DNA of 64,000 nucleotides from Bradyrhizobium ivorense (GCF_900696085.1 NZ_CAADFC020000009.1:402281-466280); one strand, 5' to 3'; positions 8,856 to 19,678 are shown, numbered from the stretch's first letter. A program made the numbers and translations. Notes: a model not told the origin generated them from the letters alone.

Positions 8856-9146
8856 TCAAAGCATCATTTCGGTGCGGCACATCTCCGGCGGACAGTCGAC
8901 CAGTTCCTTCATGGTCGCGAGGAATTCGACCGTATGCGGGAGCGTGGCGTGCAAGTCGAACGCCGCTTCATCCGCCCATATCGAATGGATGAAGAACGTC
9001 GCTCGATCGCGGGTGCCGCGGAAGACGTGAAACGCCTTGCAGCCGGCCTCGGCGCGCGATGGGACCGCGACCTTGCGGAGTGCCGCCTCGACGGTCGCTT
9101 CGTTGCCGGGAGCGGCGTGAAACTGCGCGAAAAAGGACAGTTGCAT
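8856..9146 (-). CDS. Antibiotic biosynthesis monooxygenase domain protein
   Basis: A 96-residue dimeric alpha+beta-barrel protein of the ABM/YgiN quinol-monooxygenase type (QLSFFAQFHAAPGNEATVE at the start and FFIHSIWADEAAFDLHA near the middle). Members oxidise small aromatic or quinol compounds without cofactors or are uncharacterised. The start at 9146 is chosen for GAGGTGCC just upstream; a longer frame to 9203 lacks a ribosome-binding site. It stands alone, converging on the previous gene. Confidence 0.82.
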   Translation of the reverse strand: MQLSFFAQFHAAPGNEATVEAALRKVAVPSRAEAGCKAFHVFRGTRDRATFFIHSIWADEAAFDLHATLPHTVEFLATMKELVDCPPEMCRTEMML

Positions 9147-9471
9147 CCGGCACCTCGCAGATTCCGCCGGCGCGAGAGCACCATCACGCGGCGGACGCGT
9201 CAACCGCCGTCACGCTCGGCTTCACCGGTTTGATCGAGCCGGTGATCGGCGTCCTCGGGCAACGTGGCAACGGCAATTCGTTCGGCGTCGATACGCGCGG
9301 AGCATGAACCTGTCGGGCCGCGTCCGAAACTAAAGCGGTATGACGGCTGCCGTCTTTACAAGGCCTACACGTTAAACCGCCTGATGCGTCAACCCGGGAT
9401 TGTTTTGGCATGCCGGACACGCTATCACGGGCGCGATTTTGAGGTCTCCGGCCGTTTTGGGGAAACTCGAC
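9147..9471. other. Intergenic region without a supported gene
   Basis: Roughly 325 bases between divergent genes. No gene, terminator or operator stands out; overlapping frames here are low in quality. Confidence 0.4.
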
Positions 9472-10209
9472 ATGCCCTTTGCCTTGGTCGTCTTGCTGCT
9501 CGACATCACGCTGATCTGGCACGCCGCGCGCACCGGGCGTCTGCAGCCCTGGGCGTTCATCATCCTGATGGTGCCGCTGATCGGCGGGCTCGCCTACATC
9601 GTGGTCGAACTGATTCCGGAATGGTGGGGCGGGCCCGGGGCCGCGCAAGCCCGCAAGCGGGTCGCCAATCGGCTCGATCCCGAGAAGCGCTATCGCGAAC
9701 TGTCCGACAAGCTGGCGACGTCAGACACGATCGCCAATCGCGCCGCGCTCGCCCAGGAGTGCCACAATGTCGGGCGCTACGAGGAGGCGGAGGGTCACTA
9801 CGACCACATCATGCAGCTGCCGCAGGGCGACGATCCGGCCTATGCGCTCGCCAAGGCGCAGGCCCAGTTCGCCCGCAAGCAGCCCGCCGATGCGCTGGCG
9901 ACGCTCGATGCGCTGCGCGAGCGCTGGCCCGATTTCGAATCCGCCGACGGGCACCTGCTCTATGCCCGCGCGCTCGCCGAAATCGGCCGGGTCGACGAGG
10001 CGCTGCAGGAATATCAGGACGTCACGCAATATTTCCCCGGCGCCGAAGCGCGGGTGCGCTACGGCCTGCTGCTGCAGTTGGTCGGCCGCACCGCCGAGGC
10101 GCGCATGGTGTTCAACGAGCTGTTGATCCAGATGCGCCGTGCGCCAAAATATCTGCGCGACGCCCAGGCCGAGTGGCTGTCGATCGCGGAGAAGCAGCTG
10201 TCGGCGTGA
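9472..10209 (+). CDS. Tetratricopeptide repeat membrane-anchored protein
   Basis: A 245-residue protein with two N-terminal transmembrane segments (FALVVLLLDITLIW and the span around FIILMVPLIGGLAYIVVELI) and a cytoplasmic TPR-like helical repeat region (about residues 80-240) with GRYEEAEGHYDHIM and GRVDEALQEYQDV repeats. TPR domains bind partner proteins; the partner is unknown. The start at 9472 (ATG, after GGGGAAAC) is preferred over a TTG at 9400. The hydrophobic start resembles the phospholipase D-nuclease N-terminal region found in related predicted membrane proteins. Confidence 0.8.
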   Translation: MPFALVVLLLDITLIWHAARTGRLQPWAFIILMVPLIGGLAYIVVELIPEWWGGPGAAQARKRVANRLDPEKRYRELSDKLATSDTIANRAALAQECHNVGRYEEAEGHYDHIMQLPQGDDPAYALAKAQAQFARKQPADALATLDALRERWPDFESADGHLLYARALAEIGRVDEALQEYQDVTQYFPGAEARVRYGLLLQLVGRTAEARMVFNELLIQMRRAPKYLRDAQAEWLSIAEKQLSA

Positions 10210-10230
10210 GCTGCTGTCAGCTTATCCGGC

Positions 10231-10346
10231 CGTCATTGCGAGGAGCGAAGCGACGACCTGTCCGCCGAAGCCTCGGCGAAGGCGGAAGCAATCCATCGCT
10301 CCGCATAAGCGGACCCATGGATTGCTTCGCTTCGCTCGCAATGACG
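10231..10346. repeat. GTCATTGCGAGGAGCGAAGC-type palindrome, copy 1
   Basis: Arms GTCATTGCGAGGAGCGAAGC and GCTTCGCTCGCAATGAC face each other around a core with GCAATCCATCG and GGATTGC. A related copy lies at 24443-24530. It sits just downstream of the TPR gene. Confidence 0.85.
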
Positions 10347-10390
10347 CGGATAGTGCTGCTTTGCCGACGTAAGGAAGGCACCAGTGGAAG

Positions 10391-10563
10391 GGTTCCCTCC
10401 CCCCCTCGCGGGGGAGGGTTAGGGAGAGGGGTGCCACACGACGTGCTCTGTCGACGAACGCCGATCACGCGATGTCGAAGTTGCGACAGCAATCTCTTCA
10501 TCAATCATCTCGCCCGTGGCTTACCCCTCTCCCCAACCCTCCCCCCGCAAGGGGGGAGGGAGC
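10391..10563. repeat. Composite CCCTCCCCC repeat, family B copy 1
   Basis: Two inverted GC-rich units (CCTCGCGGGGGAGGGTTAGG and CCCCAACCCTCCCCCCGCAA) about 85 bases apart. The same composite occurs at 49590-49760 with the same outward layout and similar spacing, so the pair with its spacer may be one repeat unit. Confidence 0.75.
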
Positions 10564-10581
10564 CTGAGCCGTGTGCTCACC

Positions 10582-11565
10582 TCACTTGCGCAGCCGCCGC
10601 AGCCCGCGCTTGAACGTCTCGCCCGGCACCGTCATCGCGGCGACGCCGGCCATCACCAGCACGAGGCCGAGCGCGAGATTCGACGGTACGGTTTCCCCGA
10701 GCAGCACGACCGAGAGCGCCACGCCGATCGGAATCCGCAGATAGCCTTGCGCGTTGGTGGTGAGAGTGCCGAGCCGGGTCAGGCACATGTAGAACAGCAT
10801 CAGGCCGAACGCGCTGGAAAAGATCCCCATGATGATGGTGGCGGCCAGCGCCTGCGGCGTCGGGTGCAGCGTCCACGGCTGGTCGACGATCAGCGCGAGC
10901 GGCAACAGCACGGTGCCGCCGAACAGCAGTGAGCCGGCCGCGACCACCATCGGATCGTAGTCGGATAGCCGCAGGCCAAAGATCGTGGCGCAGGCGAACG
11001 AGACGGTGGCGAGCAGGATCGCGATCTCGGCGAAAATCTCCTTGCCGAAGCCGCCGAGCGCGTCGAGGCCGATGATCGCGACCGTCCCGGCGAGGCCGAG
11101 GACCGCGCCGATCAGCTTGAGCAGCGAGGCCGGCTCGTGCCGGGTGATCGTCCAGGTGATCAGGAAGGCAAAAATCGGCGTCGTCGAGGCCAGCACCACG
11201 GTGTTGGACGCCGGCACATAGAGCTGCGCCCAGGTGATCACCAGAAACGGGACGGTGGAGTTGATGGTCTGCTGGACCGCAAACAGCTTCCACGCTTTCA
11301 GATCGGTCGGGATGCGCATGCCGCGCAGCCGCAGCACGATCAGCAGGAAGCCGGCTGCGACCAGCGAGCGCGCCGAGATGAAGGTGATCGGCGGGATCGA
11401 GCCGAGCCCGATCTTGGTCAGCGGATAGGTCGAGCTCCAGCAGCAAGCCAGCGCCAGCAGCAGCGCATAGTCGCGCCAGCCGCGCGCGCCGGGCGCAGCG
11501 ATGGACGGAGTGGACGTCGGCACGGGAGCCGTCACGCCGCCCGTACTGGCTGTTTGTTTAGGCAT
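10582..11565 (-). CDS. DMT-superfamily (EamA) transporter
   Basis: A 327-residue inner-membrane protein with about ten transmembrane helices in two EamA repeats. Typical elements are the N-terminal CCWSSTYPLTKIGL with Pro, and the ALSVVLLGETVPSNL near the end of the second repeat. Members export amino acids, nucleosides or other metabolites; the substrate is not predictable. The start at 11565 (MPKQTAS) is chosen because the upstream frame is made of a widespread repeat whose GAAAGGATC then acts as the ribosome-binding site. Confidence 0.88.
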   Translation of the reverse strand: MPKQTASTGGVTAPVPTSTPSIAAPGARGWRDYALLLALACCWSSTYPLTKIGLGSIPPITFISARSLVAAGFLLIVLRLRGMRIPTDLKAWKLFAVQQTINSTVPFLVITWAQLYVPASNTVVLASTTPIFAFLITWTITRHEPASLLKLIGAVLGLAGTVAIIGLDALGGFGKEIFAEIAILLATVSFACATIFGLRLSDYDPMVVAAGSLLFGGTVLLPLALIVDQPWTLHPTPQALAATIIMGIFSSAFGLMLFYMCLTRLGTLTTNAQGYLRIPIGVALSVVLLGETVPSNLALGLVLVMAGVAAMTVPGETFKRGLRRLRK

Positions 11566-11606
11566 GATCCTTTCGGAAAACCGCTTCACACTTTTCCGGA
11601 TCATGC
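11562..11606. repeat. GCATGATCC palindromic repeat overlapping a start codon
   Basis: Outer arms GCATGATCC and GGATCATGC enclose TTTCGGAAAACCGCTTCACA, a form common between rhizobial genes. It overlaps the start codon of the DMT gene and provides its ribosome-binding site. Confidence 0.8.
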
Positions 11607-11768
11607 TCTGGCTGTGCTCTTCGGCACCTTGATTGGCTCCCCCGCGCATCGGCGTGTGAGAATGAATGTAACGCGGCGGCGTGCGGGAACGCTAGGGGCG
11701 TTGCGCCGGATGCGCTCGCGCAGCGGTGCCGTGTCGCGGAATTTCCATCGTGGTGTCGCTGGCAACGC

Positions 11769-11858
11769 GTAGCCCGCATGAGCGCAGCGAGATGCGGGAC
11801 GCAGACGCGATCACTCGATGGAGCAGCCCCGGATGTCGCTGCGCTCATCCGGGCTACG
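11769..11858. repeat. TAGCCCGG palindrome, family C copy 1
   Basis: Arms TAGCCCGCATGAGCGCAGCG and CGCTGCGCTCATCCGGGCTA with a short divergent core. Other copies lie at 31406, 43503 and 62380. Found between DMT and HxlR genes; the stretch 11607-11883 holds nothing else that I can support. Confidence 0.85.
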
Positions 11859-11883
11859 TGTGAGCGATCCGTGTCGTCATCGC

Positions 11884-12216
11884 TCAAGCAATGGATGGTA
11901 CGCCGGCGTCCGACGTCGCTTCCCACCAGTCGCCCAGCGCATCGATCAGCGGCACCAGCCGCTCGCCGGCCGGCGTCAGCTCGTACTCGACGCGCAACGG
12001 ATATCCATCGAATTCGGTGCGCGTGACGATGCCGGCGTCCTCCAGCTTGCGCAGCTCCAGTGCGAGCATCTTGTGCGAGATGGTCGGATTGTCGCGGCGC
12101 AAATCGCTGAAGCGCTTGGTGCCCTGCTTCAGATAGTAGATCAGCAGCGTCGGCCAACGGCCGCTCAGGATCTGCATGACTTCTTCGATCGGGCAGCGGG
12201 AGACGCGAGATTTCAT
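11884..12216 (-). CDS. HxlR-family transcriptional regulator
   Basis: A 110-residue winged-helix regulator. The family core is visible: CPIEEVMQILSGRWPTLLIY, then KRFSDLRRDNPTISHKMLAL (recognition region) and a wing GYPLRVEYELTPAGE. HxlR proteins respond to aldehydes, quinones or other electrophiles, often through the conserved N-terminal Cys, which is present here at position 8. It is divergent from a glutathione S-transferase, so electrophile-induced detoxification is a coherent guess. A possible operator lies at 12226-12252. Confidence 0.92.
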   Translation of the reverse strand: MKSRVSRCPIEEVMQILSGRWPTLLIYYLKQGTKRFSDLRRDNPTISHKMLALELRKLEDAGIVTRTEFDGYPLRVEYELTPAGERLVPLIDALGDWWEATSDAGVPSIA

Positions 12217-12225
12217 GGATCGCTC

Positions 12226-12252
12226 GTGGTTACAAAAAGGTGCGTAATTTAC
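12226..12252. promoter_or_regulatory. Candidate HxlR operator in divergent promoter
   Basis: An imperfect dyad GGTTAC-(AAAAAGGTGC)-GTAATTTAC lies just upstream of the regulator start and in front of the GST gene. HxlR sites commonly carry GTAC/TTAC half-sites spaced about one turn. Assignment is by resemblance only. Confidence 0.35.
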
Positions 12253-12323
12253 TTCGCCGATGTGGTGACTAGGGTCCCCCTCCGCTGCGCAGCGCGATCA
12301 CTGACATCACCGGAGACCACATC

Positions 12324-13034
12324 ATGGAACCGATCCTTATCTATGGCTTCCCGCTGGGAAGCTCCATGGGGCTCGTCGCAGCCCTCGAATGGCTGCGCAA
12401 GCCATATCGCCTCTGCCGCGTCGACATGCTCGGCGAGATGCGCCTTCCGTCCTATGCGCGGATCAATCCGCGGCACGAGACGCCGGCATTCGTCACCGAC
12501 AAGGGCAGGGTGCTGACCGAGAACATGGCGATCGCAGGCTGGCTCGCGGCGCGTGATGGCGAACGCCGTATCAGCTTCGATCCGCTGTCGCCGGAGGCCG
12601 ATCGGATGCACCAGCTGATGGCGTTCGTGAACACCGGCTTCACCGCGGCGTTCAGCCCGCTGTGGGCGGCGCTGGAGATGCAGACGCCTGATCCGGCCAT
12701 GCAGTCGGCGCTGCGGCGATGGGGGCAGGGCAACGTCGTGCAGCGGCACGACCGGCTCGAGGAACTGATCGGCGAGGGCCCGTTCCTGCTCGGCGAGCGC
12801 CCGACACTGGCGGATGCGCTGCTGATCGGCGTGGCGCGCTGGCTCGATTTTCATGCTGTGGCCGATCGCGGCCGCTGGCCGAAACTGGATGCGCTTCGCG
12901 CGCGGCTCGAGGCCGATCCGGCCGTGATCCATGCGACGGCGCTGGAGAGCGGCGAGCGCAGCGCGGGGAGCGGCGCCTGCGTAGGACACATTCCACTCGC
13001 CGAGGTCATCGAGCGCTTCGGCGCATCGCGTTGA
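12324..13034 (+). CDS. Glutathione S-transferase family protein
   Basis: A 236-residue protein with a thioredoxin-like N-terminal domain (about 1-80, with ETPAFVTDKGRVLTENMAI, where the Glu/Asn-rich turn contacts glutathione) and an all-helical C-terminal domain with GPFLLGERPTLADALLIGV, the conserved N-capping box. GSTs conjugate glutathione to electrophiles. Divergent from an HxlR regulator with about 107 bases between starts, which is the expected regulatory layout. Confidence 0.88.
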   Translation: MEPILIYGFPLGSSMGLVAALEWLRKPYRLCRVDMLGEMRLPSYARINPRHETPAFVTDKGRVLTENMAIAGWLAARDGERRISFDPLSPEADRMHQLMAFVNTGFTAAFSPLWAALEMQTPDPAMQSALRRWGQGNVVQRHDRLEELIGEGPFLLGERPTLADALLIGVARWLDFHAVADRGRWPKLDALRARLEADPAVIHATALESGERSAGSGACVGHIPLAEVIERFGASR

Positions 13035-13050
13035 CGTCGTACCCTGCCGC

Positions 13051-14016
13051 TTAGCGCAGGTCGGCGCGGAGCTCGCGCACGCCGCGCCCGAGGCGTTCGC
13101 GCAACAGCGTTCGCAGCGTTGCGCCGTCGAGGTAGCCGACCTCGGCGGCGATGGCGTCGAGCGCAAGGCCGCTGCCGTGCAGCAGCGACTGTGCGCGCTC
13201 GACCCGCAGGTCCTGGAAATACGACAGCGGCGATTTGCCGAGCACTGCTTCGCAGCGGCGCTGCAAGGTGCGGGCGCTGGTCGCCAGCGCCTTGGCGGCG
13301 TCCTGCAGCGAGAACCCTTCCTTCAGATGCTCGCGCGCCCATTTCTCGAAACGCAGGATCAGCGGATCGGCCTGCGCCAGATGATTGGGAATGATGTAGG
13401 GCGCCTGCGAGGAGCGCAAATCGGCGAGCAGATAGCGCGAGACGAGGTTTGCCAGCTCCGGGCTCGCCTGGCGAATGAACCAGAGCGCGAGATCGAGATG
13501 TCCCATCGCGGCGCCGGCCGTGACGATGCGATCCGAGGTCACCAGCATGCGCGTCTCATCGAGCCGGACGTTCGGGTAGCGCTGCCGGAACAGCGGCGAC
13601 AGCCACCACGTCGTCGTTGCTTGCCGTTGATCGAGCAGCCCGCTCTCGGCGAGCACGAATGTGCCGATACAGGACGCCGCGATGCCGGCGCCGGCGGCGT
13701 ACCACGTCTGCAGTTGTGCGATCGCCTGATGCACATCGCGGCGTTCCAGCGCCGGTAGCAATTGCTCGGGCTGGCCGGTGCTGAGCGCCGGCACGATCAC
13801 CCAATCCGGTTTCGAATCCGGCGTGATCGATTGCACCGGCATCGCAAATCCCTGGCCGGATCGGACCCGCTTGCGCACGCCGACGACCGACACGTCGAAC
13901 CGCGGCGCACCGCCCAACTGCGCGGCTGCGAACTTGTTGGCGAGCGCGAGCGCGTCGAGCGTCACGACGAGCCCGGTGTCCCAAAACCCCTCAAGCGCGA
14001 GGATCGAAATGCGCAT
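13051..14016 (-). CDS. GlxA-type transcriptional regulator (DJ-1/PfpI plus AraC domain)
   Basis: A 321-residue regulator. Residues about 1-190 form a DJ-1/PfpI-like domain with a Cys in AASCIGTFVLAESGLLD at the nucleophile-elbow position; residues about 215-321 are an AraC helix-turn-helix (LQDAAKALATSARTLQRR, then the HTH2 region GLALDAIAAEVGYLDGATLR). Members sense small metabolites. Upstream, an interleaved dyad at 14175-14216 separates it from two tandem genes it may control. Confidence 0.9.
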   Translation of the reverse strand: MRISILALEGFWDTGLVVTLDALALANKFAAAQLGGAPRFDVSVVGVRKRVRSGQGFAMPVQSITPDSKPDWVIVPALSTGQPEQLLPALERRDVHQAIAQLQTWYAAGAGIAASCIGTFVLAESGLLDQRQATTTWWLSPLFRQRYPNVRLDETRMLVTSDRIVTAGAAMGHLDLALWFIRQASPELANLVSRYLLADLRSSQAPYIIPNHLAQADPLILRFEKWAREHLKEGFSLQDAAKALATSARTLQRRCEAVLGKSPLSYFQDLRVERAQSLLHGSGLALDAIAAEVGYLDGATLRTLLRERLGRGVRELRADLR

Positions 14017-14174
14017 GGCGTAAATGGCCTCAAGATTGGCATTTGCGGCAATACCGATTTCGCAGCCCGCACGCTAAATCCTGCGCTGTCGGTGATCGCG
14101 GAAGCGCGAAGCCTACAATCGGAGATGTACACATAATCGATTGAAAAACAACGCGTTCGTGCAGCGATCATCGA

Positions 14175-14216
14175 TTTTTCGGTGGCGTAAATGCTCCGAA
14201 AAATGGCGCTTACGCC
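14175..14216. promoter_or_regulatory. Interleaved dyad upstream of tandem genes
   Basis: Two interleaved inverted repeats: TTTTTCGG (14175) with CCGAAAAA (14196), and GGCGTAA (14184) with TTACGCC (14210). Such nested dyads fit a dimeric regulator, and the divergent GlxA-type gene is the obvious candidate. No experimental basis. Confidence 0.45.
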
Positions 14217-14284
14217 GCTATTCGACTCGCACTTTCGAGCTGGATAGCACCGGCAAACATCTGACGACGAACAGGAGAACGGAC

Positions 14285-14578
14285 ATGAAAGTCATCGCTA
14301 TCGGAAACATCACCAAGCCGGTCACCCCGGAGCAGCGGCAGCAGATCATGCCGAAGGAAGTCCCGGCGACGCTGCAGCTCTATCTCGACGGCAAGATCGA
14401 GCAGTTCTTCTTCCGCCAGGACAAGCCCGGCGTGATCTTTCTCATGAATGCCGAGTCGGTCGAACAGGCGCGGGCGACCGTCGAAGCCATGCCGCTCGTG
14501 ACCGAAGGCTTTGCGCAATACGACGTGATCCCGGTCGGTCCGCTGGCGCCGCTGGGTCTCTTGATCCAGGGCAAGTAA
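14285..14578 (+). CDS. Small alpha/beta protein, cytoplasmic paralogue
   Basis: A 97-residue protein without signal peptide. I do not recognise the family by name; it has an alternating strand/helix pattern like muconolactone-isomerase or YciI-type ferredoxin folds, with LQLYLDGKIEQFFFRQDKPG in the centre. The start at 14285 is supported by AGGAGAACGG; an in-frame ATG at 14141 would add 48 unrelated residues. The next gene is a paralogue with a signal peptide, sharing V-x-L-Y-LDGKI-x-QW/FF and PGV-FI-MN features. Divergent from a GlxA regulator. Confidence 0.75.
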   Translation: MKVIAIGNITKPVTPEQRQQIMPKEVPATLQLYLDGKIEQFFFRQDKPGVIFLMNAESVEQARATVEAMPLVTEGFAQYDVIPVGPLAPLGLLIQGK

Positions 14579-14713
14579 CCGCTGCGATCCCCGAGGCGCC
14601 AGCGGCAAGATGAAATCCATCATTTCGCCGGCGCCGAGGGGCGGTCGCCTCCGCGCAGCGCGATGCGGCAAGCGCGAGTGAAACTCGATTGAATCCGAAT
14701 GAGGAGTACGAAA

Positions 14714-15118
14714 ATGAACAACGCTCTGGCTGGCTCCATCGCTGCGCTGATCATCTGCCTGATGGGAGTGGACGGTGGCCGCGCGCAGTCCGCAACTCCG
14801 CCGACGCCGACGACGCGCATCCTGGCGGTCGGAACGCTCAATCGGGGCGTCGATCCGGCCGCGGCACGGGCGATCCTTCCGACCGAAGTGCAAGAGACCG
14901 TCAAGCTCTACCTCGATGGCAAGATCGACCAGTGGTTCTCGCTACAGGGACGTCCCGGTGTGGTGTTCATCCTGAACGTTACGGATGCCACGGCTGCCCG
15001 CGAGATGCTGGAAAAATTGCCGCTGGGCCAGGCCCATCTGATGAGTTTTGAGCTGACGCCGCTTGCTCCGCTCAATCCGCTTCGCCAACTGCTGGGCCCG
15101 AGCACCCGCTCGCCTTAG
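14714..15118 (+). CDS. Small alpha/beta protein, exported paralogue
   Basis: A 134-residue protein: an N-terminal signal peptide (MNNALAGSIAALIICLMGV then GRAQ) and a mature domain similar to the upstream gene, including KLYLDGKIDQWFSLQGRPG and a following VVFILNVTDA strand. The two appear to be tandem duplicates, one cytoplasmic and one periplasmic. The start at 14714 follows GAGGAGT; an ATG at 14699 lies before that site and is unlikely. Function unknown. Confidence 0.78.
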   Translation: MNNALAGSIAALIICLMGVDGGRAQSATPPTPTTRILAVGTLNRGVDPAAARAILPTEVQETVKLYLDGKIDQWFSLQGRPGVVFILNVTDATAAREMLEKLPLGQAHLMSFELTPLAPLNPLRQLLGPSTRSP

Positions 15119-15197
15119 CTCCCTGAGCTTGACCCGTTTGGTCTATCCCGTGGGCCTCCTGCGGTGGCGGAGCATCGTTGTCCGGTGCTGCGGCCCA

Positions 15198-15214
15198 TGT
15201 TACGGTTTTGTGAC
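15198..15214 (+). promoter_or_regulatory. PHO-box-like direct repeat before pstS
   Basis: TGTTAC at 15198 and TGTGAC at 15209 are direct repeats with 11-bp spacing, the geometry of the PhoB box (TGTCA-type half sites). It lies 44 bases upstream of the PstS-like gene. One mismatch in the first half; assignment tentative. Confidence 0.35.
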
Positions 15215-15257
15215 GTGGCCCACATGATGTTGTCGTTCGTCCTGCTAGGCTCGAGCC

Positions 15258-16307
15258 ATGACGAAACATCTCAAGGGACTGACCATCTTCGCTGCACTGG
15301 TCGTCGCAACGCCAAGCCTGGCTGCGGAGACAAAAGGCGCGGGATCAACCTTCGTTTCGCCTGTGATGGCGAAATGGATCAGCGCCTACAAGACCAGGAC
15401 CGGCAATGATGTCAGCTACCAGCCGGTCGGCTCGAGCATCGGCGTCGGCCTGATCAGGAAGGCGGCCGTCGACTTCGGGGCGAGCGACATGCCGCTTGAT
15501 CCGGCCGAGCTGGACAAGCTCGGCATGATGCAATTTCCGATCGTGATCGGCGGCGTCGTGCCGGTGGTCAACATCGACGGCGTTAAGCCAGGCCAGATGC
15601 AGTTCACCGGCCAGCTGCTCGCCGACATCTATCTCGGCAAGATCAGGTCGTGGAACGACCCGGCGATCCAGGCGATCAATCCGGGCCTCAAGCTGCCGCG
15701 CGTGGCGATCACCGTCGTGCATCGTGTCGATGGATCGGGAACGACGTTCAACTGGTCGAACTATCTCGCGAAGATCAGCGCGCAGTGGAAGGCAAAGGTC
15801 GGCGAGGGCACCACGGTCGAGTGGCCGGTGGGGCTCGGCGGCAAGGGCAATGATGGCGTTGCCTCGCTGGTCAGCCTGATTCCCGGCTCGATCGGCTATC
15901 TCGAATACACCTACGCGCTGCAGCGGCTCGACAGGATCTCCTTCGGGCTGGTGCAAAACAGCGCCGGCAATTTCGTCACCCCGGACGCCGCATCCTTCCA
16001 GGCTGCCGCATCCAGCGCCGACTGGAAGGCCACGAAGGATTTCCACCTGGTGCTGACCAATGCGCCGGGGGAGGACGCCTACCCCATCACGGCCACCACA
16101 TTCGTGCTGATGTACAAGCAGCCGAAATCGCCGGAACGCTCGGCCACCGCGATCGAGTTCTTCCGCTGGTCGCTGGAAAGCGGCAAGCCGCAGGCCGAAT
16201 TGCTCAGCTATGTGCCGCTGCCGCCGGCGCTGATCGAGCAGATCGAGTCCTATTGGCAGCAGAATTTCGAGGCGCTCACCGCGTCGGCGCAGCCGGCAAA
16301 GCGCTGA
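15258..16307 (+). CDS. pstS: Phosphate-binding protein PstS (orphan)
   Basis: A 349-residue periplasmic phosphate-binding protein with a signal peptide ending near SLAAET and the family start KGAGSTFVSPVMAKW. The phosphate pocket motifs QPVGSSIGVG and VHRVDGSGTTFNWSNYL are intact. Unlike the usual pstSCAB-phoU operon, no pstC, A or B follows, so it is a solitary copy that may serve another Pst system or sensing. It has a possible PHO box upstream. Confidence 0.9.
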   Translation: MTKHLKGLTIFAALVVATPSLAAETKGAGSTFVSPVMAKWISAYKTRTGNDVSYQPVGSSIGVGLIRKAAVDFGASDMPLDPAELDKLGMMQFPIVIGGVVPVVNIDGVKPGQMQFTGQLLADIYLGKIRSWNDPAIQAINPGLKLPRVAITVVHRVDGSGTTFNWSNYLAKISAQWKAKVGEGTTVEWPVGLGGKGNDGVASLVSLIPGSIGYLEYTYALQRLDRISFGLVQNSAGNFVTPDAASFQAAASSADWKATKDFHLVLTNAPGEDAYPITATTFVLMYKQPKSPERSATAIEFFRWSLESGKPQAELLSYVPLPPALIEQIESYWQQNFEALTASAQPAKR

Positions 16308-16335
16308 TCCAAAACGGCCCTCGGCCGGATTGGCC

Positions 16336-16836
16336 TCAGGCCCCGGCCTGCGCCTTGCGCTTCACCCGCTTGATGGTGCCCGAGAAGGTGAACAGCATCC
16401 GCGTCCCCGCGCGCAGCGTGCCGCGCAGGAAGATCAGCGAGCCGCCGGCGCGCGTCACCTCGCCGTCGCATTCGATCAGCTCGCCCTCGCGGGCGGCGTC
16501 GAGGAATTCGCAGGAGAAGCCCACCGTGACGCCGGGACCCTGCAGCAGCGGGCCGGCCAGCGCGAACAGGCAGTAGTCGGCGAACGTCATGAAGCAGCCG
16601 CCATGGACGTTGCCGGAGCCGTTGAGGTGCTTCTTGCCGACCCGGAATGCGCAGGCGATGCGGCCGTTCTCGTCCATCCGGTGGTAAAACGGGCCGCTAT
16701 TGGTCTCGAAATTGTCGTGGCTCCAGGTTCGCCAGCCGGCGAATTCGCCCTCGGTTTCGACGTGCAGATCGGGGCGGAGGTTGAATGCGGACTTGAGTGC
16801 GGTCTCGGCTAGCTCGTTCACGAAATTGGCCTTCAA
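16336..16836 (-). CDS. PaaI-type hotdog thioesterase
   Basis: A 166-residue hotdog-fold acyl-CoA thioesterase. The core NVHGGCFMTFADYCLFALAG holds the substrate helix and the Gly-Gly pair typical of PaaI members; ECDGEVTRAGGSLIFLRGTL continues the sheet. The extended N terminus (about 50 residues) is longer than the simplest members. It converges on pstS and diverges from purL, so no functional neighbour is evident. Confidence 0.85.
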   Translation of the reverse strand: MKANFVNELAETALKSAFNLRPDLHVETEGEFAGWRTWSHDNFETNSGPFYHRMDENGRIACAFRVGKKHLNGSGNVHGGCFMTFADYCLFALAGPLLQGPGVTVGFSCEFLDAAREGELIECDGEVTRAGGSLIFLRGTLRAGTRMLFTFSGTIKRVKRKAQAGA

Positions 16837-16980
16837 TTATCGGGTTTTGATCCTTAAATCCGATCCATCCCGATTGTGCAAACGCCGTGCCGCAGCCACC
16901 GGCCGCAAAGCTTTGGACAGGCCGAAAATGCCCCCTAAAAGGCCTTTTCGCCCCCGTTCGATCTACCTATTAAAGGACCC

Positions 16981-19200
<2,220 letters not shown>

Positions 19201-19242
19201 TCCGGCCGGATCAGGCGTTGTCTTGCAAACGTGCCGTGAGGG

Positions 19243-19503
19243 CTAAGCGCGGCCCCGGATCGCGCGCCACAGGAAGATGATGATGCAGGCGCCGATGAAG
19301 CCGGCCACGAGGTAGGCGATCCAGCCGCCGCCCAGCGACACGCCGAGCAGCGCGAGCAGCCAGTTCGCCAGCGCCGCGCCGACGATGCCGAGGATGATAT
19401 TCATGACGATGCCGGTGCCGGACTTCATGAACATTTCGGCCAGCCAGCCCGCCAGTCCCCCGACGATGATTGCGGCGATCCATCCGATTTGCGGGTCTTG
19501 CAT
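19243..19503 (-). CDS. GlsB/YeaQ/YmgE-family membrane protein
   Basis: An 86-residue, three-helix membrane protein of the transglycosylase-associated/GlsB group, rich in Gly: WIAAIIVGGLAGWLAEMFMK, GIVGAALANWLLALLGV and GGGWIAYLVAGFIGACIIIF. Members are stress-associated, with unknown mechanism. The start at 19503 follows AAAGGAGTCTCAG, a strong site; a longer frame exists but adds non-family residues. Convergent with purL. Confidence 0.88.
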   Translation of the reverse strand: MQDPQIGWIAAIIVGGLAGWLAEMFMKSGTGIVMNIILGIVGAALANWLLALLGVSLGGGWIAYLVAGFIGACIIIFLWRAIRGRA

Positions 19504-19678
19504 CTGAGACTCCTTTGGGTCGATCAGTGCCGCCAGCATACCTGAGAATCATCGACAGCCATGTGATCAATGGCAGGTTGCGCGCAGATTCGTGCGCGCC
19601 ACTGATTCGCAGTTAGCCCCTAATCCTCCCGCGAGCGGGAGAAAGACGCAGTATCGATGTGGCTTAGTTTCGTCCAAG

